Shown here piece after piece: positions 18,057 through 26,228 of a stretch of DNA of 64,000 bases (its first letter is position 1; the number at the start of each line of letters is the position of its first letter). Position numbers and translations under genes: made by a program. Source of the stretch: Nitrospirota bacterium (GTDB lineage Bacteria; Nitrospirota; Nitrospiria; Nitrospirales; Nitrospiraceae). Where the stretch lies: positions 186,001 to 250,000 of the forward strand of contig JAUSMA010000015.1 in NCBI GenBank assembly GCA_030645475.1. Reading direction: 5' to 3'. Under the pieces are notes generated by a model, which saw only the letters and a list, made by a program, of their open reading frames with translations, was not told the origin of the DNA and made no database searches.

Positions 18057-19088
18057 CTAACACGGTCCTGCCCACCCAGGTGGGCACGCTGGCCTCACTG
18101 GACGACCTGTAGCATCCATGCCTATCCCTGGCCCGTATGCATTCGGCGTGATCTGACCAAGCGCAGGACCACCAAAGTCAGGTTGCCACACGAATGGCCT
18201 ACCTGTCGCATCCGCATTCATACCTGGCCCATACGCATTCGGCGTGTATCCTCCAAGGAATCCTCCTCCGGCAAGTCCTCCCTGTCCTGAGTCGGGAGTT
18301 CCTGGATTAGGTGCGCCTTGAGGTGAGCGCTGTCGCGGCCTAGAACTATTGGTGGCTTTAGACTGCTCTTCTAGCCATCCAAGAATCTCGGTATCTGTGG
18401 CCAATCTGCTATGGAGATTTCGCGCAGCGGTATCCGCACCAAATGTTGCTTTGGCGACTACTCGCGCAATGTCCTGATGTCTGTTAATTTCCCATCCTCG
18501 CCAATTTGGACCCGCGAGGCCGTGTTGCTCGTTCAGTGAGTCAATCCTTGAGTCAATCTCTCTTGTTACCTGATTGGCCGATGGGTAGTCATATCTGTTA
18601 CTAGCAATACCGTGCTGCTCTTTCAAAAGACCCAGTTCCCCAAGTAATTCTTGCCCAACCCGATACTCAAACTTCCGAGTGGCAGCAATCACGTCGGGAA
18701 CCGTCAACGTAGATCGATACCCACCAATGCGCCAGTTGCGAAAAGACTGCCGCTTATCGAACGTGAGGTATATCTCCCATCCTTGCCCTGCTTGGTCCGA
18801 AAGTCCTGTGCCGTTCGCTTTCCATAGCCAAAGCAGGTCTTTCCCATCAGCTGATACATTTCCATTACCGTCGCTAAACGTGACCTCATGCTGGGACACA
18901 GGCTCGCCCCATTGCTTTACATAGTAGGCCTGCTCATGGCTCCCAATTAGTTCGTCTAAATTTATCCAGGCCCCACGGTCTGACTTCGACCAAGTACCGT
19001 GTGAGGCGCAGCCGCCAAGCAGAAACAGACAGAGGGTAATGAGAGCGAAGGGTTTCACTGCGAGCCTCCCAGGGTGTGATGAGCGCAT
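18057..19088 (-). CDS. Hypothetical lipoprotein with NAYGPG C-terminal repeats
   Basis: This 343-residue protein has a lipoprotein signal ending in LLGGC (cleavage before Cys27). The middle has a small mixed domain (GEPVSQHEVTFSDG, WEIYLTFDKRQSF) followed by a long helical region with two similar LNEQHG/LKEQHG segments. The C-terminus is low-complexity Pro/Gly and ends with two copies of a short motif, NAYGPGMNADATGRPF and NAYGPGIGMDATGRPV. I have seen similar NxYGPGxxxDxxGRP tails in uncharacterised bacterial proteins. Function unknown. It converges on the Sel1 gene with a 1-nt gap between stops. Confidence 0.75.
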   Translation of the reverse strand: MRSSHPGRLAVKPFALITLCLFLLGGCASHGTWSKSDRGAWINLDELIGSHEQAYYVKQWGEPVSQHEVTFSDGNGNVSADGKDLLWLWKANGTGLSDQAGQGWEIYLTFDKRQSFRNWRIGGYRSTLTVPDVIAATRKFEYRVGQELLGELGLLKEQHGIASNRYDYPSANQVTREIDSRIDSLNEQHGLAGPNWRGWEINRHQDIARVVAKATFGADTAARNLHSRLATDTEILGWLEEQSKATNSSRPRQRSPQGAPNPGTPDSGQGGLAGGGFLGGYTPNAYGPGMNADATGRPFVWQPDFGGPALGQITPNAYGPGIGMDATGRPVRPACPPGWAGPC

Positions 19089-19128
19089 AAGAGTATGGGC
19101 CGATCACGAATTTCAGACAAGCGAAGCT

Positions 19129-19274
19129 TTCATGCTTATGTACAGTACTTTCCTGTGACACCCTCCCACCAATCAATACACGTATTCCCAAACGTACCAT
19201 CTTGTGGTTTGATCCGTGCCCTTCTACACTGGCGCACACTATGAGTCCCTTATGTCCATTGCATTAAGATTCTA
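19129..19274 (+). repeat. Duplicated 5' segment, copy 2 (upstream of the J-domain gene)
   Basis: This segment is homologous to 10683-10822 and includes the equivalent of that gene's start codon. Here the reading frame is ATG, six codons ending in LRF, then TAG, so the old N-terminus is cut short. The J-domain gene then starts at GTG 19277. The duplicated part therefore probably carries promoter and leader signals. Confidence 0.6.
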
Positions 19275-19276
19275 GC

Positions 19277-20257
19277 GTGGAGACCTACTACTCCATTCTG
19301 GAAGTCCCTGAATCAGCGACTCCCGAGGAGATCAAGCAAGCCCACCGACTGCTTTTACAAGTCTGGCATCCCGACCGCTTTCAACATAGCCCCAAGATTC
19401 TGCCGAAGGCAGAACAGAAGACCAAGGAACTTAATGCAGCCTTCGACACGCTCAGTAACCCGTCATTGAAGCAACGGTATGATGAAGGGCTCCGCAGCCG
19501 CCGCGCACGGAACGAGCAGCACAAGTACAAAACGTCAGGAAAAGAAGCCCGCACTACTCGATGTCCCAACTCGGTATGTAATTCGGTACTCCGAGTAAAC
19601 GCTACGACTACTGGAATAGTGACTTGCCCCTCATGTCGGACAACATTCCGCTATGATCCTGAGCGAAATGAGAAATGGGACGTTAAACAGCCAGACTGGC
19701 ACCGAGCTACAGAGAGGAGCGAAGAGAAGGCAGATCCCCATCCCAAACAACCTGCCAGCGCGGCGACTGAAGGGGGAAAGCTTCTAACTCCTGAGCGAAT
19801 TGCCGGACTAGCCATAGGATTAGTTGTTGCCATAGTCGTCGTATTGACAACAGTGTTGATGGATGTTTCACATAAATCTGTCATGACAGATGTAAAGTGG
19901 AAGCTTCCACCGATGACGCAAGTTCCTGAGCGTGCGCTTGATTCGACGGAGGCAGCCTCAGACCTACAAAAGCTGGAGACGCAGGCCGCTCAGGGTAACG
20001 CAGAGGCACAGTTCGATCTCGGAGAGCTGTATGCCGACGGAGTGGGCGTCCAACAGGATTATGTGGTGGCGAGGCAGTGGTGGGAGAAATCGGCGGCCCA
20101 GGGCTTCGCCCGTTCGCAGTTTAAACTCGGCTGGCTGTATTCCGAAGGGGTAGGCGTTCCACAGGATCATGAACTGGCGCGGCAGTGGTGGGAGAAATCG
20201 GCTGAGAATTTAGGTTTGCCCGGTGTTCCGATTCCCGATGTTCCGATACCCGATTGA
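19277..20257 (+). CDS. J-domain/zinc-ribbon/Sel1 membrane protein
   Basis: The 326-residue protein starts at GTG. Residues 2-66 are a J domain with the HPD motif at 31-33, the site that stimulates DnaK. A zinc ribbon follows at about 94-125, with CPNSVC and CPSC pairs. One membrane segment lies at about 175-197, then two Sel1 repeats (AQFDLGELYADGVGVQQDY and SQFKLGWLYSEGVGVPQDH), and a short PIPDVPIPD tail. This predicts a membrane-bound co-chaperone with the J domain in the cytoplasm and Sel1 outside. It is related through its repeats to the nearby Sel1 genes, and its upstream segment duplicates that of the gene at 10808. Confidence 0.85.
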   Translation: METYYSILEVPESATPEEIKQAHRLLLQVWHPDRFQHSPKILPKAEQKTKELNAAFDTLSNPSLKQRYDEGLRSRRARNEQHKYKTSGKEARTTRCPNSVCNSVLRVNATTTGIVTCPSCRTTFRYDPERNEKWDVKQPDWHRATERSEEKADPHPKQPASAATEGGKLLTPERIAGLAIGLVVAIVVVLTTVLMDVSHKSVMTDVKWKLPPMTQVPERALDSTEAASDLQKLETQAAQGNAEAQFDLGELYADGVGVQQDYVVARQWWEKSAAQGFARSQFKLGWLYSEGVGVPQDHELARQWWEKSAENLGLPGVPIPDVPIPD

Positions 20258-20279
20258 GCCCCTCGTGTGGTTGCGACCT

Positions 20280-20414
20280 ATGACGTACCAATGGCCTCTC
20301 GTTGTGCTACTAGCTCTCCTGACGCCCTCTTTTGCTGTCGCTTTCTCTGAGTATCAAGGCGAGGTAGTCCGTATCCTCGACGGCGACACGCTCGAAGTCC
20401 TGCACGACCGTTGA
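20280..20414 (+). pseudogene. Thermonuclease fragment (copy 3)
   Basis: A 44-residue frame starts with a signal peptide (MTYQWPLVVLLALLTPSFAVA), continues with EVVRILDGDTLEVLHDR, and then meets a TGA. This is the N-terminal quarter of the thermonuclease family; the rest is gone. The break falls just before the IRLSGID segment, where unrelated coding-like DNA begins. Confidence 0.8.
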
Positions 20415-20643
20415 TGAGCTGACGGGGCTGCGGGAGTCGCTCGACAAGCTCCGCAATGAGTACGGCCTCGATGTTAAGTATCAGATTGAGCTGCTCGACG
20501 AGGATATCGCCGAGCGGGAAGAGGGATCGCGGAATCTGGAGGAGGGCAGCGGGTACTGGCGGGACCGGACACCCGTCCAGCATGACTTCGTCACGGATGA
20601 CGAAGTGCGGGAGATGTTCCGGACACTCCGTGAAGGCATCTGA
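20413..20643 (+). pseudogene. C-terminal fragment of an unknown gene
   Basis: An open frame without a start begins directly at the thermonuclease break and reads DELTGLRESLDKLRNEYGLDV... through EVREMFRTLREGI to TGA 20641. It is acidic and helical, and looks like the true end of a protein gene whose 5' part was lost when the two fragments were joined. Family not recognised. Confidence 0.45.
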
Positions 20644-21667
20644 GGGTTTCTCTTGTGTCGCTTTGCGCACTCGCGGTGAGCCCCGCGTGTCGATTTGGGA
20701 AGGCGGCGCGCGCAATCGTGCGGCGCATCGAGAACACGACGAGTGCGAAGAGCGCAGTGGGGTGCCGGATCTCGGTCACCAGGAGGAACTTCAACTTCAA
20801 GCGATGGTAGCGCCTATCCTCCGCCACGAGGTTGCCAAAGACTGCCGAATAACAGCGTGGAGCCGACGCCTGAGGAGTGGCGCGGCTCACGCTGAGGCGT
20901 TAATGCGACAGGGATCAGGACCGCTTTATGTCGGTACGATCTCGGCGCCGAACTTCCGCACTTGGCCGATAGCGGTCATCGTTGAACTTCTGCCCCTAGG
21001 GTTCGGTGCCGAATTACGAGATTACACAAAAGTACTCTCTGCTACACAGCAGTGCCACGAGAGAGATTGTTGCCACTGCCCTTCCTCATCATCGGATCTC
21101 TAGTCTTTTAGCCACGTCACATCCCATGGACTAGGCCAAGCTGAAAAAGTAGAGTAGCTTGCCTATCATTCACTTCCAAGAACCAAACATTGGGTTATGG
21201 TCTTCCCGCGAAACACCCAGGCTACCTTTCTCCTTTTCCATTTGTTCCTTCTGTGCTGTGAGAACGGTTTCATTTATTCATGCAGAGCCCACTCGGCTCT
21301 ACTCGACAGATTTTTCAGCCCTATTGATAAATAATTTCTAAAAACTGCTCATCGATTCAGCTCGTTGTTCTCAATTATCACTCATTAGTACCCATTTCTC
21401 TTCCTCTCTTCTCACAACTACATTTCAGCTCAAGCGCGAATCCTTGCATCAGGCCTGGTGTTTCTGATTAAAGAAAATTCGTAATACTAATCTACTGGAC
21501 GAAGCTGCTGCTTGTAGCCCGCCATGCTCGCTGCAAGACAACTCACCAAATGATGTCCCTTAGTGACCTCTCATGACCTCTCCTGTCCCCTGCAGGGTCT
21601 CTTTCCACCTAATCATGACATCAGTATGGTCTCGGCCATGCTGCCTGTTGCGCTGAAGAGGAGTCGA
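20644..21667. other. Long spacer between Sel1 patchwork and prophage
   Basis: There is no supported gene in about 1 kb. The left part contains an attC-like site (20847-20905). The right part (about 21100-21560) is AT-richer than its surroundings with no ORF of note. The left prophage boundary should lie somewhere here, but I found no copy of the tRNA-Lys 3' end that could serve as the other attachment site. Confidence 0.45.
20847..20905 (+). repeat. Integron attC-like recombination site
   Basis: AAC at 20851-20853 and GTT at 20899-20901 bracket an imperfect palindrome. The left arm AGCGTGGAGCCGACGCC pairs with the right arm GGCGCGGCTCACGCT, leaving two unpaired left-arm bases, including the A of GCCGACGCC. 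An inverted palindrome with extrahelical bases in one arm plus AAC/GTT termini is the pattern of attC sites, and the right end CTGAGGCGTTAATG resembles known attC core sites. The outer R boxes deviate from RYYYAAC/GTTRRRY. No integron integrase is seen. Confidence 0.45.
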
Positions 21668-21922
21668 ATGAAGCAAACATGGCTTACGACGAATGAACTC
21701 GCGGCCCTTCTGCAGGTCAGTATCAAAACCATTCGGCGTGCCTATCGGAATGGGGAGATTCCGATCGTGCGGTTTCGCCGCATGGTGCGGTTCGACTTGG
21801 AGGACGTACGGCGGGTGATGCAACAGAAGAGCATCCGCCCAAACCTGAGAGTGATGGCACTGCAGCGCGCGACCGGCGGCGCCAGCCGGCGGCGCGCGCA
21901 GCCAAACGCCCCCGATCGGTAA
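21668..21922 (+). CDS. HTH_17/MerR-type DNA-binding protein (prophage regulator)
   Basis: ATG 21668 follows GAGGAG by 5 nt. The frame opens further upstream, but this start is preferred. The 84-residue protein has a helix-turn-helix of the excisionase/MerR type: WLTTNELAALLQVSIKTIRRAYRNGEIPIVRFRRMVRF, then DLEDVRRVMQQ. A basic Arg-rich tail follows. It probably controls prophage transcription or excision. It is first in the gene cluster, and a GC-rich hairpin overlaps its end. Confidence 0.8.
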   Translation: MKQTWLTTNELAALLQVSIKTIRRAYRNGEIPIVRFRRMVRFDLEDVRRVMQQKSIRPNLRVMALQRATGGASRRRAQPNAPDR

Positions 21923-21931
21923 AACGGGGGC
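21908..21931 (+). terminator. GC-rich hairpin after the HTH gene
   Basis: GCCCCCG pairs with CGGGGGC around a 10-nt loop and overlaps the HTH stop codon. There is no T-run, so it could attenuate transcription or stabilise the message rather than terminate it. Confidence 0.4.
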
Positions 21932-21961
21932 TTCTATAGCAGAGGAGTAAGAGGACTGTTT

Positions 21962-22951
21962 ATGGACGACCACAACTTTACAGAAACCATCGATTGGCTC
22001 GCGTTTACCGTCCCTCAGGCCACGGTCGACGAGATGCGTCTCGTGGTCGGTGGCGAGTGGTTCGAAACGACGACGGGCTTTCGTGGCTATCCCACCTGCT
22101 GGCTCACGAACCAAGGCCGCCATGGCGTGGGCAAACTCGGGACGGGGGCCCCTCGCAATGCTCAAGAAGTTCACGTCGATCTCTCTGCGGGGATTGTCTC
22201 CACCTGGGCCGAAGACAAGATCCGCTCGGTCCTGACCTGGGTCTTTGCCCGTGGGGGCCACATCACCCGCATGGATGTGGCCCTGGATGATCGGGTGGCG
22301 GGGGTCTCCATCGCACAGATCAAAGAGGCCGTCGTTGCCGGACAGGCCGTCACCCGGTCACAGAAGTTCAAGGTCGTTGCCGGGTCCTCGTTGCGCTCCG
22401 GCACCTCGACGGGCGACACGCTCTATTTCGGGAGTCGGGAGAGTCAAACCATGTTGCGCGTCTACGATAAGCGACTGGAGCTCGAACAGAAAGGCCGTGA
22501 AGAAGCCAAGGAGTTCGGTGTTCGGTGGGAATTGGAGCTGAAAAAGGACCGGGCGCAAGCCTGCGCCAAAGCCTTGCTCACGCTCCCGCCGGAGGATTGG
22601 CGGGAGTTCCTCGTCGGGATTCTCCGTTCCTATGTCGACTTCCGCGAGACGACCCGCGAGGCAGAACCCTGGGAGAAGTATCGGGCTCCGCTCTTGGCCT
22701 GGTGGGAGACCCTCACCGAGGGCTTCAAACGCTGCCGGCTCGTCGTCGAGAAGGTCCAGCAGACCTTTGATGAGATCTGCCAGTGGCTGGGCCAGTCGAT
22801 CAGCGCCATGCTCGCTCTGGCGTATTTCCGACGGGGCGAACAGTTTCTCCAGGAGTTGATCTATGCCGGTTCCAAGAAATGGAAAACCCGGCACCTGGCC
22901 ATGCTGCATGAGGGACGGCATATGCGACCGTATGTGCTTCGTCCCATCTAA
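21962..22951 (+). CDS. Filamentous-phage replication initiation protein (Rep_trans/pII-like)
   Basis: This 329-residue protein begins with DWLAFTVP and has the conserved GHITRMDVALDD segment and RVYDKRLELEQKG (with the YDK motif), as in the Rep_trans family of rolling-circle initiators in inoviruses and pT181-like plasmids. It would nick the phage origin and restart rolling-circle synthesis. Its length fits inovirus Rep. It follows the HTH gene by about 40 nt, and a small Cys-rich ORF follows after 13 nt, consistent with one operon. Confidence 0.88.
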   Translation: MDDHNFTETIDWLAFTVPQATVDEMRLVVGGEWFETTTGFRGYPTCWLTNQGRHGVGKLGTGAPRNAQEVHVDLSAGIVSTWAEDKIRSVLTWVFARGGHITRMDVALDDRVAGVSIAQIKEAVVAGQAVTRSQKFKVVAGSSLRSGTSTGDTLYFGSRESQTMLRVYDKRLELEQKGREEAKEFGVRWELELKKDRAQACAKALLTLPPEDWREFLVGILRSYVDFRETTREAEPWEKYRAPLLAWWETLTEGFKRCRLVVEKVQQTFDEICQWLGQSISAMLALAYFRRGEQFLQELIYAGSKKWKTRHLAMLHEGRHMRPYVLRPI

Positions 22952-22964
22952 GGAGTGGACACGG

Positions 22965-23303
22965 ATGTGCCCAGGTTGTGGCGCGAGAGGCTGTGGGTGC
23001 CGATGGGAGCACGGGACGCTGGTGCTCACCTGTCAGGAGTGTGATTCGGAATTTAGGTTTCTATCAAAAACCCGGTCCATAGGCCGGGGCCACTGGGTCA
23101 GACAGAGTGCTGACCCGTTATCTCAACCAGGAGGTCCGCATCATGATGGTGAAAGCCGAAGGCAGCGTACAGGGGTATGTCGAACGGAAGGGCAAGGAGA
23201 ACCGGATCTATCGGTCGATGGATCTGTACGTGAAGGGCAAAGATCCGGGGAACCTGCGGCTGAACATCCCGGAGGAACATCACAATCTCATCGAGGTCTG
23301 TAA
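22965..23303 (+). CDS. Small zinc-ribbon-like ORF (prophage)
   Basis: An ATG preceded by AAGGAG opens a 112-codon frame. Its first 40 residues form a plausible zinc ribbon: MCPGCGARGCGCRWEH, then CQECDSEFRF. The second half overlaps the next gene in another frame by 160 nt and looks non-conserved, so the true product may be only the N-terminal portion. Function unknown. Confidence 0.4.
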   Translation: MCPGCGARGCGCRWEHGTLVLTCQECDSEFRFLSKTRSIGRGHWVRQSADPLSQPGGPHHDGESRRQRTGVCRTEGQGEPDLSVDGSVREGQRSGEPAAEHPGGTSQSHRGL

Positions 23304-23406
23304 GCAGTCGGAAGGCAAACAGGCGCGGGCGTCGGTGGAGATTCGCAAGTTCGAGCTCACCGGCAAGATCTTCTTCGATCTCGTCGCGCTGGAAATCCTG
23401 AAGTAA
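23143..23406 (+). CDS. Putative inovirus ssDNA-binding protein
   Basis: ATG 23143 follows CAGGAGG by 7 nt, giving 87 residues, the size of the M13 gene V protein. The sequence is rich in beta-type segments (GSVQGYVERKGKENRIYRSMDLYVKG, FELTGKIFFDLVALEIL), consistent with a small OB-like fold. The position between Rep and the structural genes is where inoviruses encode the protein that coats the single-stranded genome before extrusion. Assignment rests on position and size, not on a recognised motif. Confidence 0.6.
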   Translation: MMVKAEGSVQGYVERKGKENRIYRSMDLYVKGKDPGNLRLNIPEEHHNLIEVCKQSEGKQARASVEIRKFELTGKIFFDLVALEILK

Positions 23407-23429
23407 GGCACGGGACGGGAGGAAGGCCC

Positions 23430-23501
23430 ATGGACCAGACGCACGCCCTGCTGACGGTCCTCCTCATGGCCTTCCTCTCCGGCCTGCTCCTGGAACGGTG
23501 A
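23430..23501 (+). CDS. Tiny hydrophobic virion-type protein, 23 residues
   Basis: An ATG with a good GGGAGGAAGG ribosome binding site opens a 23-residue hydrophobic peptide (ALLTVLLMAFLSGLLLER). Its size and single membrane helix match the minor coat proteins pVII/pIX of filamentous phages. It lies between the ssDNA-binding-like gene and the adhesin gene. Sequence alone cannot prove expression. Confidence 0.5.
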   Translation: MDQTHALLTVLLMAFLSGLLLER

Positions 23502-23510
23502 AGGTGCGTG

Positions 23511-23606
23511 ATGGTGTGGACCGCGTTGACCGTCGTGAATCAGTTGGAGTTCGCGGCGTTGTTTGTCTTGTGTTTCCTGGTGGGGATCGTATGCGGAAAA
23601 CGCTGA
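23511..23606 (+). CDS. Tiny membrane protein, 31 residues
   Basis: The frame MVWTALTVVNQLEF... has one strong membrane segment (AALFVLCFLVGIVCGKR) and ends 16 nt inside the following pIII-like gene. Such overlap is typical of compact filamentous phage genomes. It is a candidate pVII/pIX-type minor coat protein, together with the 23-residue ORF just upstream. Confidence 0.5.
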   Translation: MVWTALTVVNQLEFAALFVLCFLVGIVCGKR

Positions 23607-24793
23607 GTCTGGTGCTCTATATGGCACTCGTCGAAGTCATCGCGGTCGCTCTCGTGGTGTGCCCTGTGTATGCGTTCACCGCGTCGCAGTCGACCACGGG
23701 TTATGTGCGCACGCTCAATGCCTCGGGCGCGAGTGCGATGTTCTCGGCTCAGCGTCCGGCGCAGCTGACGGCGGTGGCGAATGCGGCGTCGGCGGGGGGC
23801 TCCTCGCTCGCGATCCGTATGGTGGCGGGGCTGGGGTGGGCCGGGCTCGGTGTGGCCGCCGGGCTGCTCTTGTATCAGTTGTACTATTCGCCCGCGGATT
23901 TGCAGGCCCTCAAAGACGGGGCGACCGTGCCTGGCCCCTGGTCAATTCCGGGCTATGCTGGGCCAATCCAGACCGTCGTGTCGTGTCCTGGTGGGGCGGA
24001 CTGCGCGGCGGGCTATGACCAAGCGATGACGGCGGCCTGTACCGCCGGGAATCCTGGCACGGGGTGGCAGTTTTATACGGCGACGGGCACGGCACCGAAC
24101 ACGGTGTGCCATTATCGGCATATTGCGGGGAGTGCGTCCTCTCTGGCGCAGCAGGCCGCGGGCGCCGTGCCCACCGCGCAACAAATCAACGACTGGCTGA
24201 GTACCATCCCTGCCAATGACCCGCTCTCTGTGCCTGCCCATACGACGAGCGCGGGAGTGGGGGTCCAACCGCAGCCGGCCGATCAGGTCGTGAATCAGCC
24301 GGTACCCGCAACGCAGGTGACGACGCAAGTGGTGCCGGCCTCCACGGTGACGCCGAGTGATGTGGTCGTCAATCCGAACGCGCCGCCTCCCGCGGGACCC
24401 CTGCCGGTGCAGAACGGCACGCAATCCACCACGACCACGACGACGACCACCACGGTCACCAACCCTGATGGGTCCACGACGAGTACCGATACGCAGACCG
24501 ATACGGCGCCGGTCCAATGCAACGCGGGCAATCATGAGCAGAGGACGTTCGGTGGCATCCTGCAAGATCATCTGGACCTCTGGCAAGGGTCCGGGTTGCT
24601 CAGTGCGCTCAACCTGCTCAAGACCCTGACCTGGCCCACGACGATTCCGACTTACTCGTTGCAGTCGAATCTATTCGGGACCTTCACGCTGGATTTCTCG
24701 GCCTGGTCCGGGATGCTGACCGCGCTACGGTCCATCATCATCGCGATCGCGGGGTTCGTGGCCTACAAGATCGTCTTTGTGGGGGCCCGATGA
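23591..24793 (+). CDS. pIII/TspB-like adsorption protein
   Basis: From ATG 23591 the protein has 400 residues. A signal peptide ending near CPVYA is followed by a hydrophobic segment, Cys-containing modules (CPGGADCAAGYDQAMTAAC), a Pro/Val/Thr-rich linker with a run of eight Thr, and a C-terminal domain ending in a membrane helix (SIIIAIAGFVAYKIVFVGAR). This is the layout of inovirus attachment proteins, which stay in the inner membrane by a C-terminal anchor until virion release. Its stop overlaps the ATG of the DUF2523 gene. Confidence 0.78.
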   Translation: MRKTLSLVLYMALVEVIAVALVVCPVYAFTASQSTTGYVRTLNASGASAMFSAQRPAQLTAVANAASAGGSSLAIRMVAGLGWAGLGVAAGLLLYQLYYSPADLQALKDGATVPGPWSIPGYAGPIQTVVSCPGGADCAAGYDQAMTAACTAGNPGTGWQFYTATGTAPNTVCHYRHIAGSASSLAQQAAGAVPTAQQINDWLSTIPANDPLSVPAHTTSAGVGVQPQPADQVVNQPVPATQVTTQVVPASTVTPSDVVVNPNAPPPAGPLPVQNGTQSTTTTTTTTTVTNPDGSTTSTDTQTDTAPVQCNAGNHEQRTFGGILQDHLDLWQGSGLLSALNLLKTLTWPTTIPTYSLQSNLFGTFTLDFSAWSGMLTALRSIIIAIAGFVAYKIVFVGAR

Positions 24794-25065
24794 CCGCCCT
24801 GCTGAATCTCATCTATTGCTTCCTGCTCGACATGATCGCGAGCTTCAAAGACATCTGGTTACTCGGGTGGGACTCCATCTTGGGGCCGGTGGATGCGCTC
24901 CTGGCGAGCGTGGGCACGGGTGGGCTGACAGTGCCCGTGATCGCCGACCAATACGCCTGGCTGCTCGGGGCAACCGGGATGTCTCAAGCGGTGGCGATTC
25001 TTGCTGGGGCCATGGGCGTGCGGTTCCTGTTGCAGTCGGTCCCGTTTGTGCGGTGGGGCTCATGA
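24790..25065 (+). CDS. DUF2523-type minor coat protein (pVI-like)
   Basis: This 91-residue, mostly hydrophobic protein has two or three membrane segments (LLNLIYCFLLDMIASF, YAWLLGATGMSQAVAILAGAMGVRFLLQSVPF). Placement between the pIII-like adhesin and Zot, together with this hydrophobic profile, is diagnostic of the DUF2523/pVI minor coat protein of inoviruses. Both ends overlap neighbours (ATGA), giving translational coupling. Confidence 0.78.
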   Translation: MTALLNLIYCFLLDMIASFKDIWLLGWDSILGPVDALLASVGTGGLTVPVIADQYAWLLGATGMSQAVAILAGAMGVRFLLQSVPFVRWGS

Positions 25066-26219
25066 TTGAAATGTTGGAAGGCGTACCTGGATCGGGGAAA
25101 TCCTACTATGCGGTCTCAGAACGGTTTCTCGCGTGGGTCCGTGCGAATCGGAAAATCTATATTTATGTGGATGGCATCTTCCTGGATCGGCTCGGCGCGT
25201 TCGAGGGGCGTACGGTCGAGGACCTCTCGACACAAATCATCGTGTGGCAGACACCCGATGACGTGCGGACAGGGCTCTTACACGTTGAGAGCGGGTCGGC
25301 GGTGATCATTGATGAAGCCCAAACGATCTTTCGCAGCCGAGAAAAGGTGGACCCTGAACTCCTGCGGATGCTCGAAACGCACCGGCATAAGGGCATCGAT
25401 CTCGTGATGATGTGCCAGCAACACGGGCAAATGACGTTGGGGGTGCTGCGTCTGGTCGAAGTGACTACCAAATTCCGCCGGCTGGATCGGTTTGGTTTGA
25501 AGGGCCGCTATCAGGCTCAGGTGCGAGGCAATCCTGAGGAAACGGACGTGATCCGGATGTTCACCGGCAAATACTCGCCGGGTGTGTATGCGTACTACTC
25601 GAGTTATTCCAATGCGGCCGTTCGTGAGAGTGCGCGAGGAGGAAGCATCTTGAAAAGTCCGACATTGGTGCTCGGGGCGCTCGGGTTGGTCGTGGCGGTG
25701 GGGTGGTTTGCCTTTGGGGGGTGGCTCTCCGGGGCGAAGCCGGCACACAAGGCCGCCGTGGCGACACGGTCGCCGCCGCCTCCCCACCCTGCGACCACCC
25801 GGTCTCAGCCGGTTGTGGTCGCCTCGCCCGTGCGGCCAGTGCGCATTCAAGGCGGGATGACGACTCTCCGGGGCGAGGAAGTGGTGTGGCTTTGGGTTTC
25901 GGACGAGGGGCAGCTGATGACGGAGGAAGAGATCGCGGGGGAGTCCGGCGGTACGGTCTCCTCGCGCATGGTGCGCGGCGTGCGGATGTTGTCGGGGTCT
26001 GGGGTGATCTGGGGCGGGGCGGACGCGAAACAAATGGCCGCTGCGGCAGGGTCGTTTCCGGTGCCCGCGTGGGCGAAGCCAGACACGGAAGAGCGGGCGC
26101 CGGGTGAAGCGGTCCAGCCGGTGCCGTCTGGCTCGCCTGGTGCCGAGGTGTTCGCGACACCTCCGGGTATCATGGCCACCCCTCCTGGCATCATGTCGAC
26201 ACCACCGGATCTACGGTAA
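25062..26219 (+). CDS. Zonula occludens toxin-family protein (Zot/pI assembly ATPase)
   Basis: From ATG 25062 the protein has 385 residues; the frame extends further upstream, but this start overlaps the previous stop. An N-terminal Walker A (GVPGSGKS, residues 7-14) is followed by a Walker B-like SAVIIDEAQTIF. One membrane segment lies near residues 196-218 (TLVLGALGLVVAVGWFAFGG), then a Pro-rich periplasmic tail with ATPPGIMA/STPPGIMS-like repeats. Zot/pI proteins use ATP to assemble and extrude filamentous virions through the inner membrane. Confidence 0.93.
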   Translation: MIEMLEGVPGSGKSYYAVSERFLAWVRANRKIYIYVDGIFLDRLGAFEGRTVEDLSTQIIVWQTPDDVRTGLLHVESGSAVIIDEAQTIFRSREKVDPELLRMLETHRHKGIDLVMMCQQHGQMTLGVLRLVEVTTKFRRLDRFGLKGRYQAQVRGNPEETDVIRMFTGKYSPGVYAYYSSYSNAAVRESARGGSILKSPTLVLGALGLVVAVGWFAFGGWLSGAKPAHKAAVATRSPPPPHPATTRSQPVVVASPVRPVRIQGGMTTLRGEEVVWLWVSDEGQLMTEEEIAGESGGTVSSRMVRGVRMLSGSGVIWGGADAKQMAAAAGSFPVPAWAKPDTEERAPGEAVQPVPSGSPGAEVFATPPGIMATPPGIMSTPPDLR

Positions 26220-26228
26220 GAGGGACGC

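Noticed and set aside
20456..21103. 215-codon plus-strand ORF
   Set aside because: Crosses a gene fragment, the attC-like palindrome and a spacer; no protein-like pattern.
21480..21667. Left attachment site of the prophage as a copy of the tRNA-Lys 3' end
   Set aside because: No match longer than a few bases was found by eye.
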